Assembly: GCF_024509035.1 (NCBI RefSeq)
Contig: NZ_JANINT010000093.1
Span: 994 to 44,766 of the forward strand
Length of the DNA stretch: 43,773 nucleotides
Direction of reading: 5' to 3'
Source: Nocardioides sp.
Lineage (GTDB): Bacteria; Actinomycetota; Actinomycetes; Propionibacteriales; Nocardioidaceae
Shown: positions 32,984-43,700 of the stretch, in pieces
How positions within the stretch are numbered: the stretch's first letter is position 1
Layout: each line of letters starts with the position of its first letter
Notes under the pieces: model-generated
The model's database searches: none
What the model was told of the DNA's origin: nothing
The model's input: only the letters and a program-made list of their open reading frames with translations
Made by a program: the position numbers and the translations under genes

Positions 32984-34447
32984 TCAGCTGCCGGAGTGGT
33001 CGGTGGCCGACACCGTGTGGGTGCGGGATGCGAGATCCGCTCGCAGCTCGGCCCGGTGCTCGCCGTGGGTCCAGGTGAGCACGAGGACACCGTCCTCCTC
33101 ATGGGCGCAGGTGAACTCGCCGTCGAACGCCGGGTGGGCGGCACGCAGGCGGATGAGCTCGAGCTGCGTCCGGACCACCGGGCGCTCCAGCGCGGCCTCG
33201 ATCTCCTCGGCGGTGTAGCGGTGCCGGTTGATCTCGCGACCCACCCCGGTCTGCTCGGCGAGCGCCACGTCGTTGCTGCCGGCGAGCAGGCCGACGTAGT
33301 AGACCTGGGGCCGCCCGGGCGTGAACAGCTGGAAGGCGCGCGCGGTGAGGTAGGCGTCGTCGTCCTCGCCGAGGACGCTGTAGAACGTCGAGTTGACCTG
33401 GTGCGGCAGCGCGGCCCACGCCACGGGCGTCGAGAACCGGGCCGACTCGCCCCGGGTTCGCCGGGCGGCCGCCTCGAAGACCGCGGCCATCTCGTCGTGA
33501 TCCATCAGCCCGGGCCACTCCCGCGCCGGCCCGGCGTCGATCACGCCGATGCCGTCGTGGGTGTCGAGCACGGTGATCGCGTTGGCCGGCCGGATCTCCA
33601 GCCACTCCGCGAGCCGGTCCGTCCGACCGGTCTCGAGCGCCTGCAGGAGCAGGGGCGGGAGCGCGAAGTCGTAGACGAGGTCGGTCACCGCCGCGACCGC
33701 CCGCTGCTGGCTGTGGTGGGCGTGCACCTCGACGAGAACCTCGAGGCCCTCGGCGTGCGCGAGGTCGGTGACCTCGCTGACGAACTCCAGCGTCTGGTCG
33801 GTCATGAAGCTGTCGGTCCCGGCCGTCTTGACGGCGTACCCCACCGCGTCGAGACGCACCGTCCGCACACCACCGTCGGCCAGCGTGCGCATCACCCGGC
33901 TGAGGTAGTCGCGGGCCACCGGGTGGGCGACGTCGAGGTCGACCTGCGAGGGCATGAACGTCGTCCACACCAGGCGGCGGGTGCCGTCGGCCATCCCGTA
34001 CGGCGTGAACGGCAGCCCGGCACGCGGCCGGTAGATCGCGGTGATGCCGGCCTCGGTGCCGCCATCGGGGAAGACGGTGTCGAAGGTGAGGAACATGCCG
34101 GCGTACGCCGACTCCTCGCCGTGGGCCAGCCAGTCGCGGAACTCGGCGGAGTCGGCCGAGACGTGGTTGACGATCACGTCGGCGGTGACCTCGAGCCCGG
34201 CCTCGCGCAGCGCGACGACGTCGGACCAGTCACCCAGGCGCGGGTCGACCGTGGCGTGGTCGACGGGGTCGAACCCGGCGTCGTCGCCGTCGTAGGGCGT
34301 GAAGAACGGCAGGATGTGCACGCCGGCGAACACGGCCAGCGGCCCCTCGGTCAGCAGCCGCCGCAGCCCCGCGAGGTCGCCGCCGAACCGGTCCGCATAG
34401 GTCAGCAGGTGCACGCCGTTGCGACGTCCCTCTGCGGGCTCCTCCAC
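32984..34447 (-). CDS. GH13_18 glycoside phosphorylase (sucrose phosphorylase-like)
   Basis: A protein of 487 residues. It has the subfamily's N-terminal VHLLTYADRFGGDL and FAGVHILPFFTPYDG. The nucleophile is Asp200 in VRLDAVGYAVKTAGTDSFM, the general acid Glu240 in VLVEVHAHH, and the stabiliser Asp298 in LDTHDGIGVID. These enzymes split a glucoside with phosphate to give glucose-1-phosphate. Members act on sucrose, sucrose-6-phosphate, glucosylglycerol or glucosylglycerate; which one is open. GTG at 34447 is chosen because GAGGAGG lies 5 nt upstream; GTG 34465 lacks such a site. It is followed by the FGGY kinase. Confidence 0.88.
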   Translation of the reverse strand: MEEPAEGRRNGVHLLTYADRFGGDLAGLRRLLTEGPLAVFAGVHILPFFTPYDGDDAGFDPVDHATVDPRLGDWSDVVALREAGLEVTADVIVNHVSADSAEFRDWLAHGEESAYAGMFLTFDTVFPDGGTEAGITAIYRPRAGLPFTPYGMADGTRRLVWTTFMPSQVDLDVAHPVARDYLSRVMRTLADGGVRTVRLDAVGYAVKTAGTDSFMTDQTLEFVSEVTDLAHAEGLEVLVEVHAHHSQQRAVAAVTDLVYDFALPPLLLQALETGRTDRLAEWLEIRPANAITVLDTHDGIGVIDAGPAREWPGLMDHDEMAAVFEAAARRTRGESARFSTPVAWAALPHQVNSTFYSVLGEDDDAYLTARAFQLFTPGRPQVYYVGLLAGSNDVALAEQTGVGREINRHRYTAEEIEAALERPVVRTQLELIRLRAAHPAFDGEFTCAHEEDGVLVLTWTHGEHRAELRADLASRTHTVSATDHSGS

Positions 34448-34588
34448 CGTGTCCTCCTCGATCACCTGACGACCGGCCGGCCGTCGGAGTCCACGATGGC
34501 ACTCGCGGCGGCGCGACGGCACCGCAGGTCCTCACGGACTCGTCTGGACCGGTCGAGCCGGAGGCGGCGGCGCGGGCTGTCGGAGGTC

Positions 34589-34594
34589 TAGCCT
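34589..34594 (+). promoter_or_regulatory. Putative -10 element upstream of the 23-codon ORF
   Basis: TAGCCT on the plus strand, in the 360-bp gap between the GH13_18 and katG genes. Transcription would start near 34601, about 62 nt before the small ORF. An in-frame GTG follows after 8 nt (34603), but the reading frame it opens runs antisense into katG. Confidence 0.35.
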
Positions 34595-34663
34595 CGGACC
34601 AGGTGGCACCGGGGGGCGGCTGCCCTGTCCCGTCCCCATCTCGCATCATCGATTGGCTCACCC

Positions 34664-34735
34664 ATGAGCTGGAACGCCGTCTATCTCGTGCTGATCGTGC
34701 TGGCGATCGCCGCAGCGCTGCGCGCCGCCTCCTGA
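34664..34735 (+). CDS. Candidate 23-residue hydrophobic micro-protein
   Basis: ATG to TGA encodes 23 residues: a polar start (MSWNA), an aliphatic stretch (VYLVLIVLAIAAALRAA) long enough for one membrane helix, and a final Ser. There is no clear Shine-Dalgarno sequence. It sits between a possible -10 (34589) and a strong hairpin (34741-34777), so promoter, ORF and terminator form a self-contained unit. Such one-helix proteins are easily missed; chance cannot be excluded at this length. Confidence 0.4.
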   Translation: MSWNAVYLVLIVLAIAAALRAAS

Positions 34736-34740
34736 CACAG

Positions 34741-34777
34741 CACGTCCCGGCCGACCCCGAGGGCCGACCGGGACGTG
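34741..34777. terminator. Hairpin between the micro-ORF and katG
   Basis: CACGTCCCGG (34741-34750) pairs perfectly with CCGGGACGTG (34768-34777), and the interior can pair further. It lies 31 bp after the katG stop on the minus strand and 5 bp after the micro-ORF stop on the plus strand, so it can serve both. Confidence 0.6.
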
Positions 34778-34807
34778 GCGCGCCGTCGTACGGCAGTGCC
34801 GAGTGGC

Positions 34808-37969
<3,162 letters not shown>

Positions 37970-38008
37970 TCAGCTGGTCGGTGTCGGTCGTCCGACTGCA
38001 CCCTCCCA

Positions 38009-38066
38009 CGCCGAGCCGGCGCGTCTGCAGGTGCCACCCCCGCCGAGTCGGCGCGTCTGCAGGTGC
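38009..38066. repeat. 26-bp direct repeat, two copies
   Basis: 38009-38034 and 38041-38066 are identical except for one base (CGCCGAG[C/T]CGGCGCGTCTGC then AGGTGC). A diverged relative of the same motif opens composite copy A at 9926. It lies in the 403-bp gap between the VOC gene and tRNA-Ala. Confidence 0.8.
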
Positions 38067-38297
38067 GCCCGACGCACGCCGTGGTCGCCGGCCTGTGGTC
38101 GCCTTCACGGGACGTCATGCGGATGGAGCAGCCGCCTGCCCGGGACGTATGACGTCCTGCGACCACACCTCGGCGGCATCCCGACAGGTGCGTCCTTCCA
38201 GTTCCGGGCGGCACCGGCCGGGACGGACGATCGAGCACCGGGAGGCCGCCGACCCACCCCAGGGCACCCACACATCAGTCAGAAGAGCCCGACTCGG
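38041..38297 (+). repeat. Composite intergenic repeat element, copy B
   Basis: It shares the module order of 9926-10284: CGCCGAGTCGG (38041-38051); one hairpin GGACGTCATGCG (38110-38121) with CGTATGACGTCC (38146-38157), 12 bp with one G-T pair; GACCACA; TCCCGACAGGTGC (38179-38191); GGACGATCGA (38225-38234); GCACCGGGAGG followed by CCGACCCACCC (38235-38259); CACATCAG; and CCGACTCGG. The stem TCCCG/CGGGA plus GTGC/GCAC is kept with different bases from copy A. The inner 11-bp hairpin of copy A is absent. No protein is credible here. Confidence 0.72.
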
Positions 38298-38319
38298 TGG
38301 TTCGGTCCACACGCTCGAA

Positions 38320-38356
38320 GGGCCGGCTCCCAGCGCTCTGCGCTGCGAACCGGCCC
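38320..38356 (-). terminator. Hairpin downstream of tRNA-Ala
   Basis: GGGCCGG (38320-38326) pairs with CCGGCCC (38350-38356), and CAGCGC (38331-38336) with GCGCTG (38340-38345) inside. On the minus strand it begins 6 bp after the tRNA 3' end and is a likely terminator or processing signal. Confidence 0.55.
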
Positions 38357-38361
38357 AACTC

Positions 38362-38438
<77 letters not shown>

Positions 38439-38505
38439 AGTGCGTCCTACGACGCGGTGGGAAACGTTAGCACCAGCCTCACGGGTGCACCGAATCGGCT
38501 CCCAC

Positions 38506-38547
38506 AACTCCCGACTCAACGGGCAGAACTCCCGAATGAACGGTCAG
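38506..38547. repeat. 21-bp tandem repeat at the 3' end of sepX
   Basis: 38506-38526 and 38527-38547 are adjacent 21-bp units (AACTCCCGA-T-AACGG-CAG) with three differences. The second unit holds the sepX stop codon (38544-38546). Each unit contains a short CCCG/CGGG dyad. It lies between tRNA-Ala and sepX. Confidence 0.75.
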
Positions 38548-39425
38548 GAGCCGACGGCGCGGTGCTCGTCGCCGTCGGTGCGGGCCTGGCGGGCGGCGCG
38601 CTCGGCCTCGTCGGCCTCGCGGGCCAGCTGGGCGTCGGCGTCCGTGCGGCCGGAGGTCCACACGCCGGTGTCGTCGAGGGCGATGGTGCGCACGGTGCGG
38701 CGCGCGGCGGCCGGCTTGTTGACGTACGTCGGGAGCGTGACCGGCACCGGGTCCCACAGGGCCGGGTCGACGATGGCGGCCATGCCGGCCGACGTGTCGG
38801 CGAGCGGGTCCACCTCGGCGCCATCGCCATCCTCGGTGAGGGTCCGGCTCGCGGGGGCCTCGACCGGCTCTCCGTCGACCGGTCGCTCGGCGGGCACGTC
38901 GATCGGCATCCGGGCGGCCGGGACCAGGATCCTGCGCTCGCCCTTGACCATGACCCGGCAGGCGACCAGCCAGGCGACCAGCAGGCCGACGGGGATCGCG
39001 ACGTACCACCAGGAGATCACCCCGAAGGCCGCGACTGCGACCACCGCGAGGATGGCGACCAGGATGAGCGCGAGCACGTTGCGACGGCGCTTGGTGGCGC
39101 GCTTGGCCGCTGCGCGCTTGGCCCGCAGCTGGGCGGGGGTGAGCTGGACGGGCGCGGCCTCGCTGCGCTTGTCGGCCGGCTTGTCGGCCGGCTTGTCGGC
39201 GGGCTTGTCGGCGGGCGTGGCCTCGGCGGCGGGACGGCCGGGCGTCACGAGCCGGGCGCTGCGCGTGTCCACCGGCTCGCGGCGCGCCAGCACGCGCATG
39301 GTGTGGGAGAACCGGTCGACCGACCGGCTGCGCGCCACGTCCTCATGGTGACGGAGCGCCTTCGGGACGAGATAGACGGCCCACGCCACGGCGAGGGCGA
39401 CGAAGATCAGAGCGCTCAGGTCCAC
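38544..39425 (-). CDS. SepX/GlpR-type divisome membrane protein (gephyrin-like Glp receptor)
   Basis: A protein of 293 residues. It has an N-terminal membrane helix (3-22, ending in the family-typical AVYLVPKALRHH), a basic linker, a 4-fold ADKP repeat (about 72-85), two close helices (about 115-160, VLALILVAILAVVAVAAF and IPVGLLVAWLVACRVMV) and a cytoplasmic C-terminal part. This matches SepX of Streptomyces and GLPR of Corynebacterium, a membrane partner of the MoeA-like division protein Glp and FtsZ. The moeA/glp gene is three genes upstream. TACCCT lies 7 nt before the GTG start. Confidence 0.8.
   Translation of the reverse strand: MDLSALIFVALAVAWAVYLVPKALRHHEDVARSRSVDRFSHTMRVLARREPVDTRSARLVTPGRPAAEATPADKPADKPADKPADKRSEAAPVQLTPAQLRAKRAAAKRATKRRRNVLALILVAILAVVAVAAFGVISWWYVAIPVGLLVAWLVACRVMVKGERRILVPAARMPIDVPAERPVDGEPVEAPASRTLTEDGDGAEVDPLADTSAGMAAIVDPALWDPVPVTLPTYVNKPAAARRTVRTIALDDTGVWTSGRTDADAQLAREADEAERAARQARTDGDEHRAVGS
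39168..39215. repeat. 12-bp tandem repeat inside sepX
   Basis: Four units of CTTGTCGGC(C/G)GG at 39168-39179, 39180-39191, 39192-39203 and 39204-39215. Read on the minus strand they encode repeats of Pro-Ala-Asp-Lys in the linker. The in-frame period allows length change without frameshift. Confidence 0.9.
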
Positions 39426-39432
39426 AGGTCAG

Positions 39433-39438
39433 AGGGTA
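39433..39438 (-). promoter_or_regulatory. Putative -10 element of sepX (leaderless)
   Basis: TACCCT on the minus strand is followed by 7 nt and the GTG start of sepX. sepX could thus be transcribed apart from the upstream GNAT gene, from which a 61-bp gap separates it. Confidence 0.45.
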
Positions 39439-39486
39439 GGAGCGATAGCGCAGCCGACCTCGGATGTCCACAGGTGTGTCGCAAAT

Positions 39487-40086
39487 TCACTCGTGTGACT
39501 CCTGTGATCTGACTCGGGCAAGCAGCCCGTCGGGACACTCCTCGGCGGTCACGGCGTAGAGCCGGTGGTCGCGCCAGGCACCGTCGATGTGCAGGTACTT
39601 CGGGGCGCAGCCGACCTCGCGCAGGCCCAGCTTCTCCACCACCCGCAGGGAGTTGGAGTTCTCCGGGCGGATCGCGATCTCGATGCGGTGGAGCCCGGCG
39701 CTGGCGAAGCAGTGGTCGATGACCATCGCCACCGCCCGCGGCATCACCCCGCGCCCGGCGTACTCGCGATCGAGCCAGTAGCCGACCGAGGCGAACTGCG
39801 CGGAGCCGCGCACGATGTTGTTGACCGTCACCTGGCCGGCGAACCGGCCGTCGACCTCGACCGCGAACGGGTACGTCGTGCCGGCGCGGGCCTGCCGGTG
39901 CAGCCGCCGGACCAGCTGGCCGAACGTCGAGGGCCGGGAGTCCGAGCCCGGAGGCACGGTGGCGTCCCACGGCCGCAGCCACGCGGCGTTGCGCCGGCGG
40001 GCGTCGCGCCAGGCCCGCGCGTCCGACGCCGCCAACGGCCGGACGGTGATCTCCTCAGAGCTCAGCCGTGCCGGCCACCCGCTCAA
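39487..40086 (-). CDS. GNAT acetyltransferase, RimJ/RimL-like
   Basis: About 199 residues. It has EITVRPLAASDARAWRD at the N-terminus, GYWLDREYAGRGVMPRAVAM (acetyl-CoA loop YAGRGVMP), and HRIEIAIRPENSNSLRVVEKLGL, the typical RimJ/RimL order. It probably acetylates protein N-termini; the target is unknown. TTG at 40086 is the only reasonable start before the conserved domain, 22 bp after the mog stop. A 16-bp direct repeat spans this junction. A RimJ-like gene next to mog, moaC and moeA is a conserved actinobacterial arrangement. Confidence 0.85.
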   Translation of the reverse strand: MSGWPARLSSEEITVRPLAASDARAWRDARRRNAAWLRPWDATVPPGSDSRPSTFGQLVRRLHRQARAGTTYPFAVEVDGRFAGQVTVNNIVRGSAQFASVGYWLDREYAGRGVMPRAVAMVIDHCFASAGLHRIEIAIRPENSNSLRVVEKLGLREVGCAPKYLHIDGAWRDHRLYAVTAEECPDGLLARVRSQESHE

Positions 40087-40123
40087 TGGTCGCTCCCGAC
40101 GCTCCGCCTCAATGGTCGCTCCC
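40082..40123. repeat. 16-bp direct repeat at the mog/GNAT junction
   Basis: CTCAATGGTCGCTCCC occurs at 40082-40097 and 40108-40123, period 26 bp. One copy holds the mog stop codon and the other the proposed TTG start of the GNAT gene. This looks like a recent local duplication. Confidence 0.85.
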
Positions 40124-40579
40124 CACGACCTGCTCGGCCGCGTGCACGAGGACCGGCCGCAGCACGGCGAGCCCGTCCTGCACTCCCCCGCGCGAGCCGG
40201 GCAGGTTGACCACCAGGCAGCTGCCGACGACTCCGGCGAGGCCGCGGGAGAGCATCGCGGTCGGGACGCCCTGCGCCACGCCGTACGCCCGGATCGCCTC
40301 GGCGATGCCGGGAACCTCACGGTCGAGCAGTGGACGGGTCACCTCGGGGGTCCGGTCGGTCGGCGTCAGCCCGGTGCCACCCGTGGTCAGCACGACCCGC
40401 GCGCCTCCCTCGGCGGCCGCGGCGATCGCAGCGCCGACGGGCTCGCCGTCCGGCACGACGACCGGCGCGCCGACGGCGAAGCCGAGCTCACGGAGGGCCT
40501 CCACGATCAGCGGCCCGGTGGCGTCCTCGTAGACGCCCGCCGCGGCGCGGTTGGAGGCGACGACGACCTCGGCGCGCAT
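40109..40579 (-). CDS. mog: Molybdopterin adenylyltransferase-like protein (MogA/MoaB)
   Basis: A protein of 156 residues with the MoCF-binding fold: VVVASNRAAAGVYEDATGP, LTTGGTGLTPTDRTPE (the nucleotide and pterin loop) and VNLPGSRGGVQDGL. It adenylates molybdopterin before Mo insertion by MoeA. ATG 40579 is used; GTG 40585 overlaps the moaC stop (GTGA) and is equally possible. It belongs to the moeA-moaC-mog operon. Confidence 0.93.
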   Translation of the reverse strand: MRAEVVVASNRAAAGVYEDATGPLIVEALRELGFAVGAPVVVPDGEPVGAAIAAAAEGGARVVLTTGGTGLTPTDRTPEVTRPLLDREVPGIAEAIRAYGVAQGVPTAMLSRGLAGVVGSCLVVNLPGSRGGVQDGLAVLRPVLVHAAEQVVGSDH

Positions 40580-40581
40580 GG

Positions 40582-41064
40582 TCACGAGCGGCTCCAGTCG
40601 CCGGACTTGCCCCCGGTCTTGGTCTCCACGCGCACGTCGGTGATCACCGCGCCCTTGTCGACCGCCTTGACCATGTCGACCACCGTGAGCGCCGCCACCG
40701 AGACGGCGGTGAGCGCCTCCATCTCGACACCGGTGCGGTCGGTGGTGCGCACCGTGGCGGCGATCTCCACCGCTGGCTGAGGATGGTCGGTCACGGAGAG
40801 GTCGACGGTGACGCCCGAGATCGCCAGTGGGTGGCACAGCGGGACCAGGTCGGGCGTCCGCTTGGCGCCCATGATCCCCGCGATCCGGGCGACGGCCAGG
40901 GCGTCGCCCTTCGGCACGCCGTCGCCGCGCAGCAGCGCGACGACCTCCGGCGAGACCAGCACCCGGCCCGACGCGGTCGCCGTCCGCGCGGTGACGTCCT
41001 TGCCGGAGACGTCGACCATGCGGGCGGCGCCGGACTCGTCGACGTGCGTGAGCCGCTCGGCCAT
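40582..41064 (-). CDS. moaC: Cyclic pyranopterin monophosphate synthase
   Basis: A protein of 160 residues, normal length. With MoaA it converts GTP to cyclic pyranopterin monophosphate, the first step to molybdenum cofactor. It shows [29 protein letters not shown] and [25 protein letters not shown], including the active-site lysine region. GAGGAG lies about 8 nt upstream. moaA itself is not in the window. The ATG follows the moeA stop by 2 bp. Confidence 0.96.
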   Translation of the reverse strand: MAERLTHVDESGAARMVDVSGKDVTARTATASGRVLVSPEVVALLRGDGVPKGDALAVARIAGIMGAKRTPDLVPLCHPLAISGVTVDLSVTDHPQPAVEIAATVRTTDRTGVEMEALTAVSVAALTVVDMVKAVDKGAVITDVRVETKTGGKSGDWSRS

Positions 41065-41066
41065 CA

Positions 41067-42305
41067 CTAGAACTCCTCGTCGAGCCTCAGGACCTGGACC
41101 AGCTCGCCCGCCTGGAGGGAGACGACCTCCTCCGGCACCACGACCAGTGCGTCGGACGATGCCAGATCGCCGATCAGGTGGGAACCGTGTCCGCCCACCG
41201 GCGTCACCGAGCCGCCGCCGCACTCCGCGCGCACGAACTGGCGCCTGCCCAGCGGCGACCCGATCGCGTGCGTGAGGCGCGCCGTGACCGTCGGCCGGGC
41301 GTACGGCGCACGGCCCATCAGCTTGCGGATCGCGGGCAGCACGAACTGCTGGAAGGAGATGTACGACGAGACCGGGTTGCCCGGCAGCGTGAAGACCGGC
41401 GTGCGGTCCTCGCCCACGTGGCCGAACCCCTGCGGCTTGCCGGGCTGCATCGCGACGCCTCCGAACCACACGGTCCCGAGCGGACGCAACGCCTCCTTCA
41501 CGACGTCGAAGTCGCCCTGCGACACCCCGCCGCTGGTGACGACGATGTCCGCGCGGACCAGCTGGTCGTGGAGCGCGTCGAGGAAGGCACGCGGCTCGTC
41601 GGGCACGATCCCGACCCGGTACGCGATCGCGCCGGCGGCGCGAGCGGCGGCGGCGAGCAGGAAGGAGTTGCCGTCGTAGATCGAGTCGTGGCCGAGCTCG
41701 GTGCCCGGCTCACGCAGCTCCGACCCGGTCGAGATCACCACGACCCGCGGGCGGGGCCGCGCCCGGACCGCCGCGCGGCCGACCGAGGCCAGCAGGCCGA
41801 GGTGACGCGGACCCAGCACGGTGCCGTAGGAGACCACGACGTCGCCGGCCGAGACGTCCTCCCCCGCCGGCCGCACGTGCTGGCGCGGTGACGGGGCGCG
41901 CTCGATGCGCACCCGCGCGACGCCGCGGTCGGTCCACTCGTAGGGCACCACGCTGTCCGCGCCGGCGGGCATCGGGGCACCCGTCATGATCTTGACGGCG
42001 GTGCCGGGCGACATCGCGAGCAGCTGCGCCTGGCCGGCGCCGATCTCCCCCACCACCGGGAGGTGGACCGGGCTGTCCTCGGCAGCGCTCACGACGTCCT
42101 CGTGGCGTACGGCGTAGCCGTCCATCGCGGAGTTGTCGAACGACGGCAGCCCGATCGGCGCGACCACGTCCTCCGCCACGGCGAGCCCGAGCGCGTCCAT
42201 GAGCGGCTGCGGGAAGTCCGGCAGCGGCTCGATGGCCTCGAGGATCCGCGCGACGTGGTCGTCGACCGAGATCAGCGCCTCGGACTGCCCAGCCGGGTCA
42301 GCCAT
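41067..42305 (-). CDS. MoeA-like molybdopterin molybdotransferase / gephyrin-like Glp
   Basis: A protein of 412 residues with all MoeA domains: [29 protein letters not shown], the MogA-like domain with [31 protein letters not shown] and the C-terminal beta barrel. Classical MoeA inserts molybdate into adenylated molybdopterin. In Corynebacterium the homologue Glp also binds FtsZ and the receptor GLPR. The operon fits both roles: moaC and mog follow, and a SepX/GlpR gene lies downstream. The catalytic loops look intact, so enzymatic activity is plausible. It overlaps the upstream pyrophosphorylase gene by 8 bp. Confidence 0.92.
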   Translation of the reverse strand: MADPAGQSEALISVDDHVARILEAIEPLPDFPQPLMDALGLAVAEDVVAPIGLPSFDNSAMDGYAVRHEDVVSAAEDSPVHLPVVGEIGAGQAQLLAMSPGTAVKIMTGAPMPAGADSVVPYEWTDRGVARVRIERAPSPRQHVRPAGEDVSAGDVVVSYGTVLGPRHLGLLASVGRAAVRARPRPRVVVISTGSELREPGTELGHDSIYDGNSFLLAAAARAAGAIAYRVGIVPDEPRAFLDALHDQLVRADIVVTSGGVSQGDFDVVKEALRPLGTVWFGGVAMQPGKPQGFGHVGEDRTPVFTLPGNPVSSYISFQQFVLPAIRKLMGRAPYARPTVTARLTHAIGSPLGRRQFVRAECGGGSVTPVGGHGSHLIGDLASSDALVVVPEEVVSLQAGELVQVLRLDEEF

Positions 42306-43683
42306 CGGCGAGGACGGTGCCGGCCTCGACGCGCTGGGCCGACGTCGCCTCCAGGGAGACGTCTCCGACGACCTCGACACCGTGGGCGAAGGTCCAGTCG
42401 CCCTCGATGCGCAGGGAGCTGGCCCGCTTCATCGACGGCGCACCGTCGGGGAAGCGCTTGTCGAACTCCCCGACGAGCTTGTAGTAGTCGGTGTCGAGGT
42501 CGACGAACGGCAGCTCCGGAGCGGTCTGGTCGAGCACGAAGTCCTGGCCGATGTCGTAGACGTCCGAGCGCAGCACCAGCAGGTCGTTGGTGGTCTTGAC
42601 GGGCACGAACCGCTCGCGGCCCACCTCGATGAGCCGGGAACCCTCGAAGACCTCGATCGCGGCGCCCATCGCGGTCTCGACCTGGATCACCTCGGGGGTC
42701 GCCGGGTCGCCGGGGTCGAGGGTCTTGACGTTGCGGATCAGCGGCAGCCCGAGGATGCCCTGGCGCACGTCGAGCGCCTGCTTCATCGCGGCGAGGTCGA
42801 ACCACAGGTTGTTGGTGGAGCAGAACTTGTGGCGGTCGAGATCGGCCAGCGCGTCCTTGTCCTGGTCGGGCGTCTGAGCGGTCTCGCGCAGCACGATCCG
42901 GCCGTCGATCTTGCGGCGGGCGAAGTGGCCGCCCTTGCGGTCGGACGGGGTGCGCCGGACGGCCTCGATCGCGAACGGCGCGCCGGAGGCGGCGAACCAG
43001 CCGGCGACCCGGGCGTCGGGGACCGCACCGAGGTTGTCGGAGTTGGAGACGAAGACCCGCTCGTAGCCCTGCTCGATCAGCCGCTCCAGCAGGCCCGTGC
43101 CGCGCAGCGCGGTGTAGAGGTCACCGTGACCCGGCGGGCACCACTCGAGGTCGGGGTCCTTGGGCCAGCTCGCCGGCGAGAGGTCCTTGGCCAGCAGCTT
43201 GGGCTCCTTGTTCTGCAGGAACTCCAGCGGCAGGCCCTCGACCGGCAGGTCCTCGTAGCGCGCGAGCGCGGCCATCGTGTCCGAGGACGTGCGGAAGCTG
43301 TTCATGAAGATCAGCGGCAAGGTGGCGTCGTAGTGCTTGCGCAGGTGCAGCACCTGGCGCGCGATGATGTCGAGGAACGACAGCCCCCGGCGCACGCAGA
43401 GCAGCGACTTGGCGCGGTCCATGCCCATCGACGTGCCGAGGCCGCCGTTGAGCTTGATCACCGCGGTCCTGCGGATCGCGGCGGAGGCGACGTCGTCGGC
43501 GACCTCCACCGACGCGAGCGACTCCATGTCGACCGGCTCGATCGACGACTCCGGGATCATGCCGGTCTCGCCGTGCTCGAGCAGTCGGAAGTAGTGGGCG
43601 AACGTCTCGATCGCGACCTCGTCCACACCGGCCGCGACCATCTTGTCGCGCGCCCGTTTCAAGGCAGGGCTTCCCATGCTCAC
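42298..43683 (-). CDS. UTP--glucose-1-phosphate uridylyltransferase, UDPGP (eukaryote-like) family
   Basis: A protein of 461 residues. The nucleotide loop is VIKLNGGLGTSMGMDRAKSL (about 73-92), followed by LIFMNSFRTSSDTMAAL, CPPGHGDLYTAL, VFVSNSDNLGA and STNNLWFDL. These are motifs of the eukaryotic UGP1-type family rather than the short bacterial GalU. It makes UDP-glucose for polysaccharides and glycolipids. GTG 43683 is chosen because AGGGGAAG lies 9 nt upstream; ATG 43677 is the alternative. It is first in the run to moeA, moaC and mog. Confidence 0.93.
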   Translation of the reverse strand: MSMGSPALKRARDKMVAAGVDEVAIETFAHYFRLLEHGETGMIPESSIEPVDMESLASVEVADDVASAAIRRTAVIKLNGGLGTSMGMDRAKSLLCVRRGLSFLDIIARQVLHLRKHYDATLPLIFMNSFRTSSDTMAALARYEDLPVEGLPLEFLQNKEPKLLAKDLSPASWPKDPDLEWCPPGHGDLYTALRGTGLLERLIEQGYERVFVSNSDNLGAVPDARVAGWFAASGAPFAIEAVRRTPSDRKGGHFARRKIDGRIVLRETAQTPDQDKDALADLDRHKFCSTNNLWFDLAAMKQALDVRQGILGLPLIRNVKTLDPGDPATPEVIQVETAMGAAIEVFEGSRLIEVGRERFVPVKTTNDLLVLRSDVYDIGQDFVLDQTAPELPFVDLDTDYYKLVGEFDKRFPDGAPSMKRASSLRIEGDWTFAHGVEVVGDVSLEATSAQRVEAGTVLADG

Positions 43684-43700
43684 GATCGTAGGCTTCCCCT

